From contig NW_022145604.1 in assembly GCF_000002235.5 (NCBI RefSeq), positions 4,118,339 through 4,182,338 on the forward strand: a DNA stretch of 64,000 nucleotides, in the 5' to 3' direction. Position 1 is the first letter of the stretch; each line of letters begins with the position of its first letter. Below, piece by piece: positions 11,901 to 19,909 of the stretch. A program made the position numbers and the translations under genes. The notes under the pieces are model-generated. The model was not told where the DNA came from and did not search any database. It saw only the letters and a program-made list of their open reading frames with translations. Source of the DNA: Strongylocentrotus purpuratus. Taxonomy: Eukaryota; Echinodermata; Echinoidea; Camarodonta; Strongylocentrotidae.

Positions 11901-13596
11901 CTATTTATGACAATATAGTCTATCTGGTTTCTGACGATGTCGCCAGGACTCTTCCAAGTGTATACTCGTCTAGGGTGTTCTTTGAACCAAGTATTAGTGA
12001 TGACCATGTTCTCCCCCTCACACCACTGAACCCATCTGTCCCCTCGTTCATTCCTTTCACCAATTCCATGCGGACCTACTGCTTTACCCTCTGTACCTTG
12101 ACCGACTTTAGCGTTCAGGTCTCCCAGGACAATGACAATGTCATTCAATTTGCACTGAGATTTAGCTTTATCTAAGGAATCATAAAAGGTGTCAATAACT
12201 TCGTCAGCACTATCTGCCGTTGGTGCATAAACCACTATGATTGAGATGTTAAAAGGGTGTCCCTGCAGTTTCACTAGGAGCACCCTATCACTTACACACC
12301 AGTGTCCCAACACACTCTTTGAGATATCTGGATCCAGCAGTAACCCCACACCTCTTTCATGCTTTTCACCTCCTGCATAAATCAATCTGTACTCATCTAT
12401 CACAAACTCGCCGTTATTCAGCCACCTTGTTTCATTTAGTCCTAATATGTTGACATTTAGCCTCATCATCTCTTGTTTAACATTTTCCAGCTTGCCGCTC
12501 TGGTACAGTGTTCTCACATTCCATGTTCCAACTCTGATGGTATTCCTATTGCGAACAGTAGCTGGCTGACGGTCGGGGCCCACCTGTCGCCCATGGGACA
12601 CCCTACCGGGCGAGGTGCTTGTACCTTGAGGTAGACGAGCCCCCTTCACGCCTTTGGCTTTTGCTTTAGAGTTGTGGTTCATCATGATTGTTCTTGGAAA
12701 AAAAAATAGTGAAGTGGTTTTCCGTTGCCTTCTTCACCGCAGTAGTTAGCCGTATCTGGGATTATCCAGCACGCCAGTCATTATCAGAGGTTCACCGTTG
12801 TCCTAAAAGGATCTTCCGCCGAAACACTCCTACTGCATCGCTGCTGCCCAATGCAGAGCAAGCTAGGCTTATTTAAAGGCGGCCTAAACTCGCCTTCCCA
12901 ATTCAACGTCTTAGGGGATGCAAGTTTTATTGGTCCTACTGGTGCCACCCAGTACCACCACCAGCCCCCTGATGTTGAAAGGTCCCATTTTAGTCGCCTT
13001 TTACGACACGCAGAGGATACGTGGGGGGTATTCTTGACAGGCCCACCCCACCACATTTTATGATACAAGCTACCAAATATCAATGAACTTAAGTAAGATT
13101 TTTATTCATTGTATTTTGCACATGCTTTTCTCTCTTTCTCTCTTTCGTTCATCCCAATTTATGATGGTTTGACACAGAGGAAAGAGGCTGACATTTATCA
13201 GATTACGTTAGAAATTTGTACAGTCACATTTTCCTCAAACATCAAACACAAATCAAATGAATAACAACAACAGCGATTACAACAACAACAACAACAACAA
13301 CACATTTTGGTGATTTCATGGACTTGGTCTTTATCGATTTACTGCCTGATAATTAATTGTTTTATTGACTCTCCAGTTATTTATAAATATTGTTATTCTG
13401 TTTTGATTTAATTAAACAAACACCCCCTAACAACAACACAAGAAAACAAAATTAACAACAAACTAGTCCAAAATGAATGGATGACGCCTTTGAGCCGATA
13501 ATCGTATTTTCTTTGCATTAAAAAAAATATCAAAAGTCACTTACCAGAACCCATAAAGAAAATAATCAAAATTTCTTTTCTAAACGTAAATTCCAT
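5726..13596 (-). CDS. Lectin gene A: signal peptide, novel module, EGF, CTLD (partial)
   Basis: Four minus-strand exons (13545-13596, 8960-9151, 7934-8032, 5726-5923) join in one open frame, every junction being phase 1 with GT-AG borders. The order is: signal peptide, Cys-containing module of unknown type, EGF-like repeat, N-terminal half of a C-type lectin domain. Proteins of this layout are normally secreted or cell-surface recognition molecules; that role is inference. The second half of the lectin domain (WIG, calcium-site and final Cys residues) is not found downstream within the window, so gene A either continues beyond position 1 or has lost its end. Intron 1 holds an RTE LINE in the same orientation; introns 2 and 3 hold MITEs absent from gene B. 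Exons 1-4 contain no stop. Confidence 0.75.
6777..7069. mobile_element. MITE with TAA duplication (PIF/Harbinger-like)
   Basis: Ends are AGACCGGCTCACA and TGTGAGCCGGCCT, an imperfect inverted repeat, flanked by TAA on each side (6774-6776, 7070-7072). A 3-bp TWA duplication suits PIF/Harbinger. The paralogous site in unit B (about 34383) reads CTTGATAAACGG with no insert, so the element is present in A only. The 293-bp body is GC-richer than the intron and encodes no transposase. Confidence 0.7.
7373..7465 (-). repeat. Truncated SINE tail in intron 3 of gene A
   Basis: (AAT)n followed by TATATAGCGCATTTTAG and AATGCGCTTTACA is the SINE tail in minus orientation. The flanks match unit B at about 34495-34520 (CTTGTTCCGTCTGTGCATAAC), where nothing is inserted, so this short fragment arrived in A, or was lost from B, after the duplication. 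Confidence 0.6.
7934..8032 (-). CDS. Gene A exon 3: EGF-like domain
   Basis: This 99-nt phase 1-1 exon, read after the G carried over from exon 2, gives DCLSIPCRNGGTC followed by LDTLDGFECVCPPEF and HGPTCG. It has the six cysteines of an EGF repeat (C-C-C then C-C-C with the NGGTC and GF-C-C signatures). The N-terminal D gives a weak hint of the calcium-binding subtype, but the N/D hydroxylation consensus is not clear. The donor is GTAAGAACC. Gene B's copy differs at three residues. Confidence 0.88.
8406..8764. mobile_element. Foldback MITE with TTAA duplication
   Basis: The ends ACCCCCTCTA and TAGAGGGGCT are inverted copies flanked by TTAA (8402-8405, 8765-8768). Both arms carry further inverted matches (TGTTGGGA, GATGGCAAAATTTC) around a GGGTTTTCTGTTGTTCGCAGAA centre. 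Unit B has the corresponding intron sequence (about 35720) without the element. No transposase is encoded. The TTAA site points to a piggyBac-like source. Confidence 0.7.
8960..9151 (-). CDS. Gene A exon 2: unclassified Cys-containing module
   Basis: This 192-nt phase 1-1 exon is bounded by TATTTTCAG and GTATGG. The residues run GIILSEGCQYMKPSFCG, then a hydrophilic middle with VRMVTKSLVRTTDG, then WHQRVSYYSDVINTV and RCTVP. Three cysteines are present. I do not recognise a domain family. Its gene B counterpart has the same length, no stop and only about eight amino-acid differences, mostly conservative, which argues that the module is under selection in both genes. Confidence 0.75.
9186..9380. 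repeat. ~190-bp dispersed repeat (copy 1)
   Basis: The block from CTTATCTGCCGTAGTTTACA to TATAGAGGGCGCAAGTAG matches 38041-38220 closely and 29461-29700 more distantly. In both lectin genes a copy lies directly upstream of exon 2. The third copy lies 5' of the CTLD exon at 29.2 kb. No ORF is present; it may be a SINE or an ancient foldback element. Confidence 0.7.
9372..9683. mobile_element. Possible small element with 13-bp inverted ends
   Basis: CCAGTTCACGGTT at 9372-9384 is exactly inverted as AACCGTGAACTGG at 9671-9683, and GGTCATTGCAG occurs near both ends in direct orientation. The sequence between is non-coding. A target duplication is not evident, partly because the RTE LINE begins just to the right. 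Confidence 0.4.
9719..12685 (-). CDS. RTE-type LINE polyprotein: endonuclease and reverse transcriptase
   Basis: This 988-residue open frame starts at an ATG. A basic, Gly/Ser-rich leader precedes an APE-type endonuclease: TWNVRTL near residue 53, LGLNETRW near 80, GDLNAK near 187 and SDHVPV near 282. The reverse transcriptase follows, with KAAGPDGV near 505, RRGVRQGC near 690 and the catalytic RYADDT near 731. The C-terminal region carries PVLMYGSETWTL (about 855), a run of basic residues and GRRSRGRRRILWMD, as in RTE-type proteins. All catalytic motifs I can check are present and no stop interrupts the frame, so this copy is young and could be competent. It is mobile DNA, not a host gene. 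Confidence 0.92.
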   Translation of the reverse strand: MMNHNSKAKAKGVKGARLPQGTSTSPGRVSHGRQVGPDRQPATVRNRNTIRVGTWNVRTLYQSGKLENVKQEMMRLNVNILGLNETRWLNNGEFVIDEYRLIYAGGEKHERGVGLLLDPDISKSVLGHWCVSDRVLLVKLQGHPFNISIIVVYAPTADSADEVIDTFYDSLDKAKSQCKLNDIVIVLGDLNAKVGQGTEGKAVGPHGIGERNERGDRWVQWCEGENMVITNTWFKEHPRRVYTWKSPGDIVRNQIDYIVINSRFKRAVKQSKTYPGADCGSDHVPVICTLQCKLKKLKRPKVVKILDFKQLSKPDIRQEFTVLVKNRFELLKDEGEENMWETMRNILVETAEEYVPTKERKKRNKWMTEEILLMMKDRQKIGNRQCKKYRDLDKQIRQKCNEAKESWLNEQCVEIENQFDKNSNVYQRINEISGKKSGCSNPGCIKGKDGSILFEMKDKMSRWTQYIGELFEDSREAMPSFADEVKGEKILKSEVRWAMSKMKKNKAAGPDGVVTEMFEALEEYGVDRLTEIINRIYDDGTFPDELGRSIFITLPKKPGAVDCEQYRTISLICHITKIILRILLLRARRSINPMVGREQFGFVKDAGTRNAIFVVRNITERAVEMQKDVYMCFIDYSKAFDKVRHSELFEELKKLDIYRKDLRLLQSLYWNQFACIRVEGECSEYINIRRGVRQGCVMSPDLFNMYSEIILRELEDENGIQVGGHSIPNIRYADDTVLFSESEKDLQRLLNVVVKESERMGLGINYTKTKCLVVSKKSSPKCNLKLKEQNIKQVSSFNYLGSMITEDARCETEIKRRIALAKSAFSKLGKILTNRTMCMRTRIRILNCYIYPVLMYGSETWTLASDTKKRLESCEMWFLRRMMKIPWTDKVSNEEVLTRAGVQRKMIREMLIRQLKFMGHITRKEGLENLALTGKIVGRRSRGRRRILWMDSLQKLLEERGVKELGVVLIQKARSRGLWNSMIAKVKR
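12686..13065 (-). promoter_or_regulatory. 5' leader of the RTE-type LINE
   Basis: On the minus strand this region runs from a GGTGGGCCTGTCAAGAA-like start through CCCCCACGTATCCTC and GTCGTAAAAGGCGAC to the start codon. RTE elements carry internal 5' promoters, so this is the likely promoter region. That function is inferred from family knowledge, not seen in the sequence. Confidence 0.5.
13268..13302 (+). repeat. (CAA)n microsatellite
   Basis: This runs of AACAACAAC just left of exon 1 of gene A (3' side of the exon, in intron 1). Unit B has an equivalent run at about 39944-39965, and there the next bases are interrupted by the 1.47-kb palindrome and its flanking sequence. Confidence 0.8.
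13545..13596 (-). CDS. Gene A exon 1: start codon and signal peptide
   Basis: On the minus strand ATG opens MEFTFRKEILIIFFMGSG, ending in a GTAAGT donor. A short charged n-region followed by ILIIFFM and small residues is a plausible signal peptide. Unit B has the matching exon at 42369-42423 (MDFTRFIKEILIIFCMGSG). Conservation of start, length class, donor and phase supports the call although the exon is short. Confidence 0.72.
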
Positions 13597-14064
13597 CTCG
13601 AAAGGGAGTTTAAATGGTTCCTTGAGTGATGATAACTCGTCGTGGATTAGTCCTTGCCTGCCAATTGAAGAGTGATGGTGCTACTCCAGAGGGAAAGGTT
13701 TTATGGTTGAATTTTAATGGAATATTCGTTATAATGGCCACATACGTATGTGTCTTATTTGAGTAGTACATGAACTCAGCACGCAATGAGGGGGGGGGGG
13801 GGGGAGGGGCAGATTTCTCTCAGCTAAACAAAATGTACAACTATAATATATCTAGATATTTGAAATAGGGCGTATTTCAACTTTAGCCTGCGGTCTCTTT
13901 GTAATTTAAAATCACTTGCGAAACTCTAAATTGTGTCGGTTCATATATTTTTGTTATAACTCACTCATAGATCCTATTCATATGATTGGTCAAACGCGGT
14001 CACGTGTGATTCTTTTACCTGAACTATCCCACGTTTTTTCGTTTAAAAGTGTGTAATAGTATAG

Positions 14065-14225
14065 TATTAATGACTGCTTTGAGAGAAATAGTTGTTTTTA
14101 TACGCTCAAGGGAAGGTTAGAATTGTGCTATTACCCGAGGCGTGCCGAGGGCAATAGCCCAATTGTAACCTTCCCGAGAGCGTATAAAAACAACTATTTC
14201 TCGAATATTAAAGCAGTCATTAATA
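14065..14225. mobile_element. Hairpin element
   Basis: About 75-bp arms pair almost perfectly: TATTAATGACTGCTTT and GTTGTTTTTATACGCTC on the left against GAGCGTATAAAAACAAC and AAAGCAGTCATTAATA on the right. The centre is a CCGAGG-CGTGCCGAGG stretch. It is non-coding and would form a long stem if transcribed. Confidence 0.75.
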
Positions 14226-14287
14226 CTTTTATATGCCGAAAAAAATAGACTAAAAAATAAAAAATAAAAAATAAAAAAACTTTTGTC

Positions 14288-14375
14288 GAAGATGGGATTC
14301 GATCTCTTGCGTACAAAAGGTGATGTAACTAAAATCAGCGCCTTAAACCGCTCGGCCAGCGCGCTCTGTCACCAT
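14288..14375 (-). repeat. tRNA-derived SINE head (Leu/Ser type)
   Basis: On the minus strand, TGGCCGAGCGGTTTAAGGCG is an almost perfect A box of class II (Leu/Ser) tRNA, and GATCGAATCCC is a B box. The spacing is long, as in tRNAs with a large variable arm. A T-rich run of TTTTTTATT units follows instead of a normal tRNA 3' context, so I call it a SINE head or tRNA pseudogene rather than a working tRNA gene. Confidence 0.6.
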
Positions 14376-15935
14376 ATATAGCAGTTTTCTCTAATATATA
14401 CATTAAAATGGATTGAAAACGGCTTCGCGTGGTGGATGCTTCGCCGCTGCTCCATTAAACGGGCCCTTCTTTTACTTTTGCAATGCATATTGGCACGAAC
14501 TTAGATCAAGATCTATCGGCAGATGTTGTTTTTTTGTTTTTGGAAGTTTATTTTCGTCTTCATGTCAACAATGCAAGATAAAATTGTCGGTAAGATCGAT
14601 CGAGATTCAATTGTATTGAAATTACCGACCAATTCTTCGCACACGTACGGTATCCTCGATCGCTCAGACCATTTTTTAACATGTTAACTTATGGGGTAAC
14701 CATGGAGACTGAACTATTTTCCCGGTAACCATGGTAATTGGGATTTTAGAACTGTTTTAACCATGGTTACTGGGAATTTTCGGGAACAGTTTAAGTTTAT
14801 GAATGCAATTTCGACCAATCAGATTGCTGGATTACTTAAGTGAGGTATATAATTTAAATTATGATCTATATAAGGCTTCCAATTGGTACAATAAATCAAT
14901 GTATTTAATATGTTTAACGCAGTATAGCCGGAGGACTGGTCAACATTGTTTCGTATTGCTCAGTCATCCGGGAACTTCAGCTATAACAAAGTTTAGTCAA
15001 GTTTTAATATTTTGCTAGTCAGCCTGATATAGACAATAATAATATTATATGGCTTTGTTTTCGTGTGATACAAGAATATAGTGCTCTCGCTATGACAATA
15101 TTAGACTCGTGTTCGACTCGTCCAATATTGTCATAGCTCGAGCAATATTATACAAATGACGCATGCGCATGAGTTCATTATACGATCTATCCGCACTCAA
15201 GTAGATACACACGGCATCAACGAGGGCGGATAGATCGTATAATGAACGAATGAAAACATGCATCATTTGTTTTATACATCGAAACTCCTAGATCCTTGTT
15301 ATTTGATGTAAAAAGAATTCATTCAAGATTGTTTCGTGACAGTATATGGCTGACAAATAAATCTCAAGCTGAATAAGGCTTAATTTAGTGCGCACACATA
15401 GCTATAGATATAGCTAGCCCACTAATTACCTCTATACCCATTTACGCATAGTGCTGCGCAAGAATAGGCCATCGAAATCCAATAGGCTCATGCTCACGCA
15501 GTATTAAGCGATCTAACCTCTACGCGCACTACTGCGCTCTGAAAACGAGTTCAATAGTACTGGCAAATATTGCACTCCTTTTCATGAAAACGAGTGCAAT
15601 AGGCTCAGTAAACGAATCACACGTGACCGCGCATGACCAATCATTTGATTAGGATCTGGGAGTGAGTTGTATAAATTCTTTTATACAACACCTACGTGGA
15701 TCCTTGTCATTTGATTGGAGGATTGTTGGTCACATGATATACAATAGATGTTCTTTTGCAAGGGCGTGCATTTTTGGTTATATTCGCTGCGTACCTCTCT
15801 GCCGTGCGCGTATACCTGCGTGTATCTGACGCGAAGGTAATCTGAATGTAATCGAGAAGGCTTGACTCCAACTTTAATTTATCTTTAATATAAGGAGTAA
15901 AGCATAATTTGTTGACTTCTTCGATGTTGTATAAA

Positions 15936-16081
15936 ACAAATAATGAATGTTTTTCATTCGTTCAATAGTGCGAATATTTTCATTCGTTGAAAGATTTACG
16001 TTAATTCTATTCAACGAGGCGTCAACTTTCAACTCATGAAAATATTCGCACTATTGAACTCATAACCATTCATTATTTGTT
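15936..16081. mobile_element. Hairpin element
   Basis: AACAAATAATGAATG at the left end is inverted as CATTCATTATTTGTT at the right. Inside, TTCAATAGTGCGAATATTTTC is mirrored by GAAAATATTCGCACTATTGAA. Arms are about 60 bp. Similar TTCAATAG words occur at 15550-15600, suggesting one family in this cluster. Confidence 0.7.
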
Positions 16082-16659
16082 TATTATTTACCTCTCTTTA
16101 GTATGTTGAATAAATCTAGTCATCTGATTGGCCGAAATTGGAGTCGTGATTTTAGCCATGTCCGCAAAGAAATTAACTGTTGCCCGTTGACCTGGGTAAC
16201 GGGCATTTTTGGTTTACGTGTAAAAAGTTTTTTTTACCATACAGTGTGTGTGCTATTCCCGAATGATCGTAACAGGCAAGCTACTTTCCAGCGAAGATTA
16301 ACAGACAGTGTTTGAGATTTTCTGTGATATTTTAACCAATCTTTACTCAAGAAAAGGATAACACAAGAATTCTTTGTAGATTTTTTTGTGTGAATTCGGT
16401 ATATAAAAGATAACATTGGACTGCTTTATTATTCGAGGCATAGCTGTTTCTATACTGGCTCACAGTGATATATATCCTGGTATGACCTCTCATCATTAAG
16501 TTAAAAGTTGACCTTGCACTGACCTTTAACGAGATTTTTGTTTCAACATTGGTGACGGACAGAAAAGAGAAAACTGCGGCGAAAAATCCTATCAAGGATG
16601 AATTTTCTTGTTTCGTTATAGGATTTTTCTAGGGGTTTCGTTGTTTTAAATGGGTAATG

Positions 16660-17387
16660 GGTGATGCGCATGCGCACGCATTTTCGCGCGTAACACCATT
16701 ACACAACATAGAATCGCATTTTTTTTTCTTCTATGATGTTTCTCATGTTTTTTCGAACAATTTAATACCATGTTTATGTCTTTATGACCATTAATAACAA
16801 GATGAGCGTCCATTCAAGATAAATGTCCGTGCGCGCGAGCTCTTTTAATACATAGCATATATGGTCAAAATCAGGCCTATACAAAATCCATTATAGCTCT
16901 GTAGAATGCAACTGGACACCAATATTTTTTTCAAATTTTGATAGAGTATGAGTCGGAGATATGATTTCATGTCTCATTTGGCCATTACAAATATTATGAC
17001 GTCATCATAATGGCATTGGAACTCAAAATACGAATTTGCATATTATGATGTCAGCATATTTATGGAAAATTGATTGTATCTCTGTAAATATTGATCGATT
17101 TTCTTCCAAATTTCGATATGTTGTAGCTAAGATAATTTTCTACAAGCTCAATGTACATCATTTATCATTTTGATGACGTCATCATAGTAAAAATTTCGAT
17201 TAAAGGCCCCATGTCAGCAATTTCATAATTCGGGTGTTATGCCTATAGAAGGTGAAGTCATGAATTTACATGATATTGTTTTTTAAGAATTTTTAAGCAG
17301 TATCTCGCTTATTTTTGCTCTATTTTGTCTCAAATTTTAGTTGACCAGCCCACCTATACTTGTTCCAAACAAGTATAACATGTCTAG
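16660..17387 (+). mobile_element. Helitron-like unit 1 (5'-truncated)
   Basis: This unit is homologous to the right two-thirds of units 2 and 3, beginning near ATGCGCACGCATTTTCGCGC and ending with the hairpin ACTTGTTccaAACAAGT, then AACATGT and CTAG. A short stem followed by CTRR at the 3' end is the Helitron terminal signature. Non-coding. The 5' portion is missing. Confidence 0.65.
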
Positions 17388-18552
17388 TTTATTTATTATT
17401 TATTTATTTATTTTTCTTATTTCGACCCACTTTTTTGTTAGCAAAATAACTTTGAAATGGTTCAATCAAATGCTTTGATATTTAGCACACATATGTATAG
17501 GCATATGGACGAAACACAGTAAGGTTTTCAACCTTGACCTTGACTGATGACGTCATCTAGGCGCCATTTTGTGAAATTTTCTGAAAATAAACTCATGATC
17601 ATATCTTCATAACCAAAAGGTATTTCTCATTCATATTTATTATGATCAAGGTCAATATCAGTCCATTCAATTTCAGGTCAAAAAACGCGCGCATGCGCGT
17701 ACGTCCGCGCGTCAATGCGCGCGCAAAATTTTTAAATGCTCAAAATCGTCTCAAATTTATTTTGCATACGTTTCAGGTCATTTTAAGCATTTTATAAAAA
17801 ATCGCACGTACGAGCATGCGCACGCATTTTCGCGCGTAACACCATTAAAAAACATAGAATCGCCATTTTTTTTTCTTTCATGATATTTCTCATAGTTTTT
17901 CAAGGAATTTGATTCAATGTTAATCTCTTTATGACCATTATTAACAAGATGAGCGTAAATTCAAGATAAATGTCAGTGCGCGCGAGGTCTTTTAATACAT
18001 AGCATATATGGGCAAAAACATGCCTATACAAAATCCGTTATAGCTCTTTGTAATGCACCGGGATCCTCAATTTTTTTTCATATTAAGATAGAGTATGAGT
18101 CGGAAATATGATTCCATGTCTCATTTGGCCATTAAGTGTATCGTGACATCATCACAATGGCCTTGGAACTCAAAATACGAATTTGCATATTATGACGTCA
18201 GCATATTTATGTAAAATTGATTGTATCTCTGTAAATATTGATCAATTTTCTTCAAAATTTCGATATGTTGTAGCTAAGATGTAGCTAAGACAATTCTCTA
18301 CAAGCGCAGTAATAACCATTTTTCATTTTGATGACGTCATCATAGTGAAAATTTTGATTAAAGGCCTCATGTCAAAAACTTCATAATTTGCGTGTTATGC
18401 CTATAGAAGGTGAATTTAGTTCACGTTATGAATCTACATGATGACTTTTAAGAATTTGTAAGCAGTATGTCGCTTATTTTTGCTCTATTTTGTCTCAAAT
18501 GTTAGTTGACCAGCCCACCTATACTTGTTCCAAACAAGTATTATATGTCTAG
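17388..18552 (+). mobile_element. Helitron-like unit 2 (5' head missing)
   Basis: This unit follows unit 1 directly, head to tail, and ends in the same hairpin and CTAG. It shares CGACCCACTTTTTTG, GATGACGTCATCTAGGCGCC and GCGCGTACGTCCGCGC blocks with unit 3 but lacks the TCAGGTGGGCTGTAT head. It has no Rep/helicase coding and must be non-autonomous. Confidence 0.65.
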
Positions 18553-18614
18553 TCAGGTGTGCTGTATCTAATACAGACCACCTTATATTTTTGTTAAAAT
18601 TGCCTTTATTTTTA
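18553..18614 (+). mobile_element. Solitary 5' head of the Helitron-like family
   Basis: These 62 bases begin TCAGGTGTGCTGTATC directly after the CTAG of unit 2 and repeat the first part of unit 3 with a few differences. They are cut off by the TC start of unit 3. A TC start and an internal stem (CTGTAT...ATACAG) support the 5' end assignment. Confidence 0.55.
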
Positions 18615-19909
18615 TCAGGTGGGCTGTATCTCATACAGACCACCTTATAATGTTGTTAAAATCGCCTTTATTTATTTATTTTTTATTTCGACCCACTTTT
18701 TTGTTAGCAAGATAACTTTAAAATGGTTCAGTCAAATACCTTGAAATTTAGCACACATGTGTATAGGCATATGGAGAAACCACAATAAGGTTTTCAACCT
18801 TGTCCTTGACTGATGACGTCATCTAGGCGCCATTTTGTAAAATTTTCTGAAAATTGACTCATGATCATATTTTCATAACGGTAAGTCATTTCTCATTCAT
18901 ATTTTTCACGATCAAGGTCAATATCAGTCCAGTTAATATCATGTCAAAAAACGCGCGCGTGTGCGTACGTCCGCGCGTCAATTTGCGCGCAAAAAATTTA
19001 AATGCTCAAAATTGTCTCAAATTTGTTTTGCATACGTTTTAGGTCATTTTAAGCATATTATAAAAAATCGCACACACGCGTATGCGCGCGCGTTTTCGCG
19101 CGTTACACCATTACATAACATAGAATCGCCATTTTTTTTCTTTCATGATATTTCACATATTTTTACAAACAAATTGATACCATGTTTATCTCTTTATGAC
19201 TATTAATAACGGAATGAGCGTCCGCTTAACATAAATGTCCGTGCGCGCGAGCTCTTGTAATACATAACATACATAGGCAAAAACATGCCTATACAAAATC
19301 AATTATATCTCTTTGGAATGAACCGTGACCTTCAATTTTTTTTTTCATATTTAGATAGGATATGAGTCGGAAATATGATTCCATGTCTCATTTGGCCATT
19401 AAGTGTATCGTGACATCATCATAATGGCCTTGGAACTCAAAATACGAATTTGCATATTATGAAGTCAGCATATTTCGTCCTTGTTTTCACGAAGTGACGG
19501 TAGTGAGGAAAATCGTAACGCAAAGTGAATGCAATTTTTTTTCACTACCGTCACTTCGTGAAAACAGCGACGATTTATGTAAAATTGATTGTATCTCTGT
19601 AAATATTGATCGATTTTCTTCCAAACTTCGATATGTTGTAGCTAAGACAATTCTCTACAAGCTCAGCGACCACAATTTTTCATTTTGATGACGTCATCAT
19701 AGTGAGAATTTCGATTAAAGGCCTCATGTCAGAAATTTCATAATATGCGTGTTATGCCCATAGAAGGTGAATTTTGTTCACGTTAAGAATCTACATGATG
19801 ACTTTTAAGAATTTGTAAGCAGTATGTCGCTTATTTTTGCTCTATTTTGTCTCAAATGTTAGTTGACCAGCCCACCTATACTTGTTCCAAACAAGTATTA
19901 CATGTCTAG
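18615..19909 (+). mobile_element. Helitron-like unit 3 (complete ends)
   Basis: This unit starts TCAGGTGGGCTGTATCTC after an A and ends with the hairpin ACTTGTTccaAACAAGT, TTACATGT, CTAG, followed by T. TC...CTRR inserted between A and T is the Helitron convention. Its 1295 bp include a 97-bp MITE (19476-19572), leaving about 1.19 kb of native sequence without coding capacity. The 5' end also folds (GGTGGGCTGTAT/ATACAGACCACC). Confidence 0.7.
19476..19572. mobile_element. 97-bp MITE inside Helitron-like unit 3
   Basis: The ends CGTCCTTGTTTTCACGAAG and CTTCGTGAAAACAGCGACG are inverted copies with two mismatches, and the stem extends on through TGACGGTAGTGA (31 bp in all). The element is flanked by ATTT on each side (19472-19475, 19573-19576). 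Units 1 and 2 have the uninterrupted site (GCATATTTATG), so insertion into unit 3 is directly visible. Confidence 0.85.

Larger units (their letters stand above)
9690..13065 (-). mobile_element. RTE-type LINE, near full length
   Basis: One minus-strand non-LTR element of about 3.4 kb occupies intron 1 of gene A in the gene's own orientation. It has a 5' leader (12686-13065) containing the ACCCCCCACGTATCC and GTCGTAAAAGGCGAC words typical of RTE-type 5' regions, a single long ORF, and a very short 3' end after the stop (ATCATTAAATGAT). A single ORF, a short 3' end and no poly(A) fit RTE. Target duplications could not be placed with confidence, so outer limits are approximate. Confidence 0.8.
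13943..15680. mobile_element. Composite inverted-repeat element with nested hairpins
   Basis: The sequence at about 13954-14012 (ACTCACTCATAGATCCTA, then GATTGGTCAAACGCGGTCAC) is inverted at about 15614-15671 (GTGACCGCGCATGACCAATC, then GGATCTGGGAGTGAGT). Between these outer arms lie smaller hairpins (14065-14225; two overlapping ones at about 15076-15250 built on CTATGACAATATTAG and TTCATTATACGATCTATCC) and a SINE head. This looks like MITEs inserted into MITEs. No transposase frame is present. This nest is part of the 7.1 kb present in unit A only. Confidence 0.65.

Noticed and set aside
9933-12175. Several plus-strand open frames of 67-205 codons
   Set aside because: They are antisense to the 988-codon LINE frame and have no independent support.
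13260-13305. CRISPR-like or satellite array
   Set aside because: Simple (CAA)n microsatellite with no spacers.
14288-14375. Possible tRNA-Leu/Ser gene
   Set aside because: Strong A and B boxes, but the 3' context is a T-rich SINE-like tail and it lies in a nest of MITEs.
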